A stretch of DNA of 64,000 bases, from NCBI RefSeq assembly GCF_000422305.1, contig NZ_AULN01000019.1, positions 1-64,000 on the forward strand. Direction: 5' to 3'. Below are positions 59,343 to 64,000 of the stretch, one piece after another (position 1 is the stretch's first letter; each line of letters begins with the position of its first letter). The translations under genes were made by a program, and so were the position numbers. The DNA is from Luteimonas mephitis DSM 12574. Its GTDB lineage: Bacteria > Pseudomonadota > Gammaproteobacteria > Xanthomonadales > Xanthomonadaceae. The notes under the pieces are model-generated. The model was not told the DNA's origin. It ran no database searches and was given only the letters and a program-made list of their open reading frames with translations.

Positions 59343-60026
59343 TCAGTCGACCAGGCCGGAGAGCAGCGGCACGAACACCACCGGGGCGAGGTTGGCCTGG
59401 CTGATCACGCCGTCGGCGTCCTTGCGCAGGCACATCAGCGACTGCGCGCAGCTGCCGCCAACCGGTGCCACCAGCGTGCCGCCTGGCGCGAGCTGCGTCG
59501 CCAGCGCATCGACCAGCGCCGGCGCGGCGGCGGTGACGACGATGCCGTCGAACGGCCCGTTCTCCGGCCAGCCGATGCGACCGTCGTCATGCTTGCTGCG
59601 GATGTTGAAGCCCAGCGCGCGGAAGCGCTTGCGCGCGGTACGCAGCAGTTCGCCGATGCGTTCGACCGTGTGCACTTCCAGCCCCAGCGCGGCCAGGATC
59701 GCGGCCTGGTAGCCGGAACCGGTGCCGACCTCCAGCACCCGCGCCGGCTGCGCGCCGTTGGCGAACAGCGCCTCGGTCATCTTCGCCACCACCCACGGCT
59801 GCGAAATGGTCTGGCCGTGTCCGATCGGCAGCGCGGTGTCCTCGTACGCTCGGGTGGCCAGCGCCTCGTCGATGAACAGGTGCCGCGGCACGGTGCGGAT
59901 GGCGTTGAGCACGCGTTCGTCGACGATGCCGTTCTCACGCAGGCGTTCGATCAGGCGGTCGCGCACCCGCTGCGAGGTCATGCCCATGCCGATCGCCTCG
60001 GGATGCAGGCGCATGCGCGCGGTCAT
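59343..60026 (-). CDS. pcm: Protein-L-isoaspartate O-methyltransferase
   Basis: 227 residues. SAM-binding [16 protein letters not shown] (about 82-97), [14 protein letters not shown] and [11 protein letters not shown]. Repairs isomerised aspartates in ageing proteins. The start at 60026 overlaps the surE stop (ATGA), so the genes are translationally coupled. An internal start at 60014 (MRLHPEAIG) is possible. Confidence 0.95.
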   Translation of the reverse strand: MTARMRLHPEAIGMGMTSQRVRDRLIERLRENGIVDERVLNAIRTVPRHLFIDEALATRAYEDTALPIGHGQTISQPWVVAKMTEALFANGAQPARVLEVGTGSGYQAAILAALGLEVHTVERIGELLRTARKRFRALGFNIRSKHDDGRIGWPENGPFDGIVVTAAAPALVDALATQLAPGGTLVAPVGGSCAQSLMCLRKDADGVISQANLAPVVFVPLLSGLVD

Positions 60027-60805
60027 GCCGCGTCCTCGCGCAGTTCGGCGGCCAGGCCGTCTACCCAGCTGGCGACCTGTTCCAGCGCCTGGTAGCGGGT
60101 CAGGTCGACGTTGATGGGGGTGATCGAGATGTGCCCGGTGCGCACGGCGTGGAAATCGGTGCCCGGGCCGCAGTCGTGTTCGGCGCCGGCCGGGCCGATC
60201 CACCACCAGTCCCGCCCGCGCGGGTCCTGCTGCGGGATGCAGGGCTCGGCGCGATGGCGGTTGCCCAGCCGCACGACCTCGAAGCCGGCCACCTCTTCCC
60301 ACGGCAGGTCGGGCACGTTGACGTTGAGGATGGTGTCGGCAGGCAGCGGATCGGCGGCCAGCCGCGCAACGATCTCCACCGCGGCGCGCGCGGCGGTCTC
60401 GTAATGCTTGCCGTGGTGGTCGGCGGTGGCCAGCGACATCGCCACCGCGGGCAGGCCGAGGAAGCGCCCCTCCATCGCCGCGGCGACGGTGCCGGAATAG
60501 ATGACGTCGTCGCCGAGGTTGGCGGTGTTGTTGATCCCGGACACGACGATGTCCGGCTCGTCCTCGAGCATCCCGGTGATGGCGACGTGCACGCAGTCGG
60601 TGGGCGTGCCATAGACGCGCCAGACCGTCGCTTCCTGCTGCACCACGCGCACCGGCGCGTCGAGCGTGAGGGAGTTGCTGGCGCCGGAGCGGTCGCGGTC
60701 CGGGGCGACGATCAGCACTTCGTGACCGGCATTGCGCAGCCCCTGGGCCAGGATCCGGATGCCGGGCGCATCCACACCGTCGTCGTTGCTCACAAGTACC
60801 CGCAT
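60023..60805 (-). CDS. surE: 5'-nucleotidase SurE
   Basis: 260 residues. [16 protein letters not shown] with metal ligands D8/D9, [25 protein letters not shown] (S and N ligands) and [10 protein letters not shown]. Stationary-phase nucleotide and polyphosphate phosphatase. First gene of surE-pcm-ExoD-nlpD; divergent from the Smr gene with about 110 bp between. Confidence 0.96.
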   Translation of the reverse strand: MRVLVSNDDGVDAPGIRILAQGLRNAGHEVLIVAPDRDRSGASNSLTLDAPVRVVQQEATVWRVYGTPTDCVHVAITGMLEDEPDIVVSGINNTANLGDDVIYSGTVAAAMEGRFLGLPAVAMSLATADHHGKHYETAARAAVEIVARLAADPLPADTILNVNVPDLPWEEVAGFEVVRLGNRHRAEPCIPQQDPRGRDWWWIGPAGAEHDCGPGTDFHAVRTGHISITPINVDLTRYQALEQVASWVDGLAAELREDAA

Positions 60806-60915
60806 GAACCTTTCTTCCGTGCCCCGTCGCAGTGTCGTTGCACGACATGATAGCGGATGCGCACGGCCGCCCGCCGGGCGATGCGGCGTTGCCGGCACCG
60901 CGCTAGGCTTGGCCC

Positions 60916-61470
60916 ATGACCACACGCCGCGATCCGCCCGGGGACGGGCCTCCAGAGGACGATGCCGCGCTGTTCCGCAGCGCGATCGGACCGGTGCGCG
61001 AACTGCCGCCGGCCCCGCTGCCGCCCGCGGCGCCGAAGCCGCGGCCGGTGCCGCGCATGGCCCGGCGCGACGAGGCCGACGCGCGCAGCGAATTCCACCG
61101 GATCCTGGATGCCGGCCTGCTGGAAACCGGCGATGCGCTGCGCTACCGCCGCGACGAGGTGCCGCCGCGCGTGCTGCAGCGACTGGCGCGCGGCGACTAC
61201 GCCGCGCAGGAAGAACTCGACCTGCACCACGCCGACCTGGCCCAGGCCGAATTGCTGCTGCGGGGATTCCTGAAAGCGGCGCGCGACGCGGGCGTCGCCT
61301 GCGTTCGCATCATCCACGGCAAGGGGCTGCATTCGGACAGCCGCATCCCGCCGCTGAAGAACCTCGTCGACCGGCTCCTGCGCCAGCGCGCCGACGTGCT
61401 GGCGTTCCATTCCGCGCCGGCCGCGCAAGGCGGCGGCGGCGCGGTGCTCGTCCTGCTCGCGAAGCGCTGA
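60916..61470 (+). CDS. Smr-domain protein
   Basis: 184 residues. Disordered proline-rich N-terminus (1-60), then the Smr endonuclease-like domain: [19 protein letters not shown] (LDLHG variant) and [12 protein letters not shown] (the HGxG motif). Stand-alone Smr proteins cleave stalled-ribosome mRNA or DNA in related organisms. Divergent from surE. Confidence 0.9.
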   Translation: MTTRRDPPGDGPPEDDAALFRSAIGPVRELPPAPLPPAAPKPRPVPRMARRDEADARSEFHRILDAGLLETGDALRYRRDEVPPRVLQRLARGDYAAQEELDLHHADLAQAELLLRGFLKAARDAGVACVRIIHGKGLHSDSRIPPLKNLVDRLLRQRADVLAFHSAPAAQGGGGAVLVLLAKR

Positions 61471-61489
61471 AGCGCCGCGCGCGTCCGCT

Positions 61490-61735
61490 TCAGCGGGACA
61501 CGATCGATACGCGCTTCTCCGGCGGATTCACCCAATGCACGCGGACACCGCGCTGGCGGGCGATCCACTCGACTTCCGCGATGTAAGCGTCGTCGGGACG
61601 GGTACGCATCTCGGTGGTCGCGGTGCCGTTGACGGCGGCGGGCGCAACATGGGCGGACTTCGTTCCGGCGCTGGTGCAACCGGCCAGACCGACCAACAGC
61701 AGGGACACGACAGCAATACCGGGAATGGCTTTCAT
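61490..61735 (-). CDS. Small lipoprotein, unknown function
   Basis: 81 residues. Lipobox VGLAGC (cysteine at 20), then a short exposed domain ending RVHWVNPPEKRVSIVSR. Only one family-like feature is visible, a charged helix DDAYIAEVEWIARQRGV. Lies between the truD and Smr genes. Confidence 0.75.
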   Translation of the reverse strand: MKAIPGIAVVSLLLVGLAGCTSAGTKSAHVAPAAVNGTATTEMRTRPDDAYIAEVEWIARQRGVRVHWVNPPEKRVSIVSR

Positions 61736-61822
61736 GGCGATTCTCCTGCCTGCCCGACGCAGGGCCCCATGCCTTGCGTCGATTTCGACTCTACGCCGGC
61801 CGTTTTCGCCGGCCAGTGCCGG

Positions 61823-62884
61823 TCATGCGTTTCCGACGAACGGTCGCTGGCCGCCTTGCAAATCGTGCATGGCACCCAGTTCCGCCAGCACCGTGGTGGC
61901 ATAGGCGCCGGGCGGCAGGGTGAACTCGACCACCAGAGCGTCGTCGCCCTGCCACGTCCAGGCCACGGTGCCGGGCCGCAGGCGCGTCGCGCGCCGTTCC
62001 TGGCGCAGGCCGGCCGATTCCAGCCCGAGGCGCAGCGCCATCGCGGTGTCGCCGGCGAGTGCGGCTTCCTCCACCTGCCACGCGGCGCCGGCGCTGCGCA
62101 GGTCGCCCCGACCCCAGAGCGGCGCGCTGGGATGGATGTCGAAGCGCTCAATTCGCTCGGCCAGCGCCTCGCTCCACGGCTCGGGCCCGAACACGCTGCG
62201 GCTGCCATCGAGCGCCCAGACCTCCCCGTCCAGGCCCCGGTTCCAGGAACCGTCGCGGACGCGCGCGGCCAGCACCTGGTTGAACAGTTCCGAGCGCGCG
62301 GCCGACAGCAGGTAAGTGCGCTGCGCACGGGCGACGCGCTGGCCGGCGAACATCGCCAGCGCATTGCCGAGGTTGGCGCCGTCGCGGCCGAAGCGCTGCT
62401 CGCCGAAATAGTTGGGCACGCCGGCGTCGGCGATGGCCTGCAGGCGGGTCGCGATCGCGTCGCGCTCGCCGTGCACTTCACGCAGCACCAGCCGGAAGCG
62501 GTTGCCTGCCAGCGCGCCGCGCGGCAGTTTCTTCGCGTGCCAGGCGTGGCCGAGCACGCGCAGTCCCGGGGCCTGCAGCGGCTCCAAGTCGGGCAGTGGT
62601 CGTCCGGGCAGTTGCACGCTGAAGCGCTGGCGGGTGACAGCGTGGCGGTCCTTCAGGCCTGCGTAACCGACTGCCATTTCGGCAACGCCGGCCCACTGCG
62701 CGATCAGCTTCGCGGCGAAGGCAGTGTTCATGCCGCGCTTCTCGACGGTCAGCAGCAGGTGTTCGCCTTGGCCGCTGGGGAGGAAGGCGTCGATCTCTTC
62801 GACAAAGAAGTCGTCCGGGGTTGTGCGGATCGCTGCCGACAGCGCGGGTGTGCCGTGTGCGGTGGGGAGTGTTGTTTCAATCAT
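61823..62884 (-). CDS. truD: tRNA pseudouridine-13 synthase TruD
   Basis: 353 residues. Catalytic D79 in [31 protein letters not shown], and [16 protein letters not shown]. Start MIETTLPTA at 62884. In the typical ispF-truD-surE order, though a lipoprotein and Smr gene are placed between. Confidence 0.95.
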   Translation of the reverse strand: MIETTLPTAHGTPALSAAIRTTPDDFFVEEIDAFLPSGQGEHLLLTVEKRGMNTAFAAKLIAQWAGVAEMAVGYAGLKDRHAVTRQRFSVQLPGRPLPDLEPLQAPGLRVLGHAWHAKKLPRGALAGNRFRLVLREVHGERDAIATRLQAIADAGVPNYFGEQRFGRDGANLGNALAMFAGQRVARAQRTYLLSAARSELFNQVLAARVRDGSWNRGLDGEVWALDGSRSVFGPEPWSEALAERIERFDIHPSAPLWGRGDLRSAGAAWQVEEAALAGDTAMALRLGLESAGLRQERRATRLRPGTVAWTWQGDDALVVEFTLPPGAYATTVLAELGAMHDLQGGQRPFVGNA

Positions 62885-63145
62885 GGGAATTTCGGGCGCT
62901 GGTGCTGGCAACAATGTGGCTTGGTCGAACAGGCGTTCGGCCTGCGGCTTCCCTTGGAAAGCGTTTGCGAAAAGCGTCGCGTATCCATGTGCGGCGCCCT
63001 GCGGGTTTTACCCGCCGGCTCCGCCGCTTCGGAGTGGCCCCGGGGAAAGCAGGAACAAGGGCAAGAGCGAAAGCCAAGGCCAAAGTCGAAACGGATACGC
63101 GCCCGGCGACCTAGGCCAGGCAACGTGTTTCGAAGCGAATCCAAC

Positions 63146-63631
63146 CTACGTCTCGTCGCGCACCAGCAGGCACACCGCCTGCGCGGCGATGCCTTCGCCG
63201 CGGCCGATGAAGCCGAGCGACTCGCTGGTGGTGGCCTTGACGCTGATCGCGTCGATGTCGACACCCGTGTCCTGCGCGATCAGCGCGCGCATCGCACCCG
63301 CATGCGGGCCGACTTTCGGACGCTCGCAGATCACGGTGACATCGGCGTTGACGAGCTTCCAGCCGCGTTCGCGCAGCAGTGCGTCGCAATGGCGCACGAA
63401 CGCGCGGCTGTCGGCACCCTTCCAGCGCGGGTCGGACGGCGGGAAGTGGCGTCCGATGTCGCCCAGGGCCAGCGCGCCGAGCATGGCATCGCACAGCGCG
63501 TGCAGCACCACGTCGCCGTCGCTGTGCGCCAGCACGCCGCGATCATGCGGCACGCGGACGCCGCCGAGCATGACGTGGTCGCCGTCGCCGAAGGCGTGGA
63601 CGTCGTAACCCTGGCCGATCCTGATGTTCAT
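63146..63631 (-). CDS. ispF: 2-C-methyl-D-erythritol 2,4-cyclodiphosphate synthase
   Basis: 161 residues. Metal site D10-V-H12 (GQGYDVHAF) and H44 ([12 protein letters not shown]), [11 protein letters not shown] and [18 protein letters not shown]. Fifth step of the MEP isoprenoid pathway. 261 bp upstream of truD; the intervening sequence shows no gene. ispD is not visible in the window. Confidence 0.96.
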   Translation of the reverse strand: MNIRIGQGYDVHAFGDGDHVMLGGVRVPHDRGVLAHSDGDVVLHALCDAMLGALALGDIGRHFPPSDPRWKGADSRAFVRHCDALLRERGWKLVNADVTVICERPKVGPHAGAMRALIAQDTGVDIDAISVKATTSESLGFIGRGEGIAAQAVCLLVRDET

Positions 63632-63670
63632 GGCGGTATTGTGCCTGCGCGCGCGCACCCGCGCGCCATC

Positions 63671-64000
63671 TCAGCGATGGAAGGACGCCTGGAGGAAGCG
63701 CAGCGCGGCGACGATCTGGTCGACCCGCGACCCGGCGAGCGTGCCGAGGTAGTCGCCAAGCGCGTGCCGGTGGACGCTGGACACCCGGGACGCGATCACC
63801 ACGCTGCGCCGCGGCAATCCGCCCTCTCCTTCTTCCAGCAGCACCACTCCGGGCTCGGAGACGCGATCGAGGTTGGTGCTCAGGGCGCACGCGACGACCG
63901 TGTCGATCCGCGAGTGGTTGAACACGTCGTCCTGGACGATCACGTGCGGATGCGCGATCGCCGGGACCGCGCCCCGCGGTTCGTCGGGTGCGATCCAGAA
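63671..64000 (-). CDS. PemK/MazF-type endoribonuclease toxin, 5' end outside window
   Basis: The reading frame runs off the right edge. Visible: PRGAVPAIAHPHVIVQDDVFNHSRIDTVVACALSTN, GVVLLEEGEGGLPRRSVVIASRVSSV and SRVDQIVAALRFL, the strand order and VVV / P-x-SVV pattern of the PemK/MazF fold. Usually an mRNA-cleaving toxin with an antitoxin gene upstream; that part is not in the window, so pairing cannot be judged. Confidence 0.75.
   Translation of the reverse strand, partial: FWIAPDEPRGAVPAIAHPHVIVQDDVFNHSRIDTVVACALSTNLDRVSEPGVVLLEEGEGGLPRRSVVIASRVSSVHRHALGDYLGTLAGSRVDQIVAALRFLQASFHR

Overview
The window is a GC-rich (by eye well over 65 % G+C outside the first 2.6 kb) chromosomal segment of a Xanthomonadales/Lysobacterales gammaproteobacterium, most like Lysobacter or a close relative. 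This placement is an inference from gene order (lexA-imuA-imuB-dnaE2; minC-minD-minE; miaA-hfq-hflX-hflK-hflC-DUF2065; folP/ftsH-rlmE//yhbY; ispF-truD/surE-pcm-nlpD) and from the attC style of the integron. It could not be checked against a database. No tRNA, rRNA, CRISPR, prophage or insertion-sequence transposase was recognised.

Layout. 1-2.6 kb: the last cassettes of a chromosomal integron. There are seven attC sites, the last truncated, and small cassette genes (two membrane proteins, one HEPN-like protein, one unknown) that look less GC-rich than the rest. 2.7-8.2 kb: a DNA glycosylase, DUF423 and SRPBCC proteins, and a DesKR-like two-component pair. The 3' end of its regulator gene has been copied five times into a 152-bp tandem array. 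8.4-11.6 kb: a GNAT gene and minCDE. 11.7-17.6 kb: a PmrAB-like two-component pair divergent from a PAP2 phosphatase, the lipid A phosphoethanolamine transferase eptA and a COG4705 membrane protein. 17.7-24.2 kb: an M2 metallopeptidase lipoprotein, an ECF sigma factor, small membrane proteins, a Rieske oxygenase and a Bcr/CflA-type exporter. 24.5-27.8 kb: a tandem glycine riboswitch controlling gcvP. 28.3-35.5 kb: alkB and the lexA-imuA-imuB-dnaE2 SOS mutagenesis operon. 35.7-39.1 kb: stress genes (manganese catalase, hemerythrin, lipocalin). 39.1-49.0 kb: purA and the miaA-hfq-hfl cluster, split by a lipase/ankyrin-lipoprotein pair. 49.1-64 kb: putP, folP, a TolB/TPR protein, ftsH, rlmE, yhbY, nlpD, an ExoD protein, pcm, surE, Smr, truD, ispF and the end of a PemK/MazF-type toxin gene.

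The most distinctive features are genome-structural. A family of palindromic repeats (arms of the form GTAGGAGCGGC or GTGGGAGCGGCCATGG) is scattered between genes. It also lies in frame inside protein genes (the minC linker, the middle of dnaE2, the imuA 3' end) and supplies the TAG stop codon of the ECF sigma and exporter genes. The lexA operon appears to have a promoter placed so that the mRNA would be leaderless, with an 18-bp palindrome framing the -10 box. The lipase/ankyrin-lipoprotein pair has the form of a toxin (effector)/immunity module inserted into a conserved housekeeping neighbourhood.
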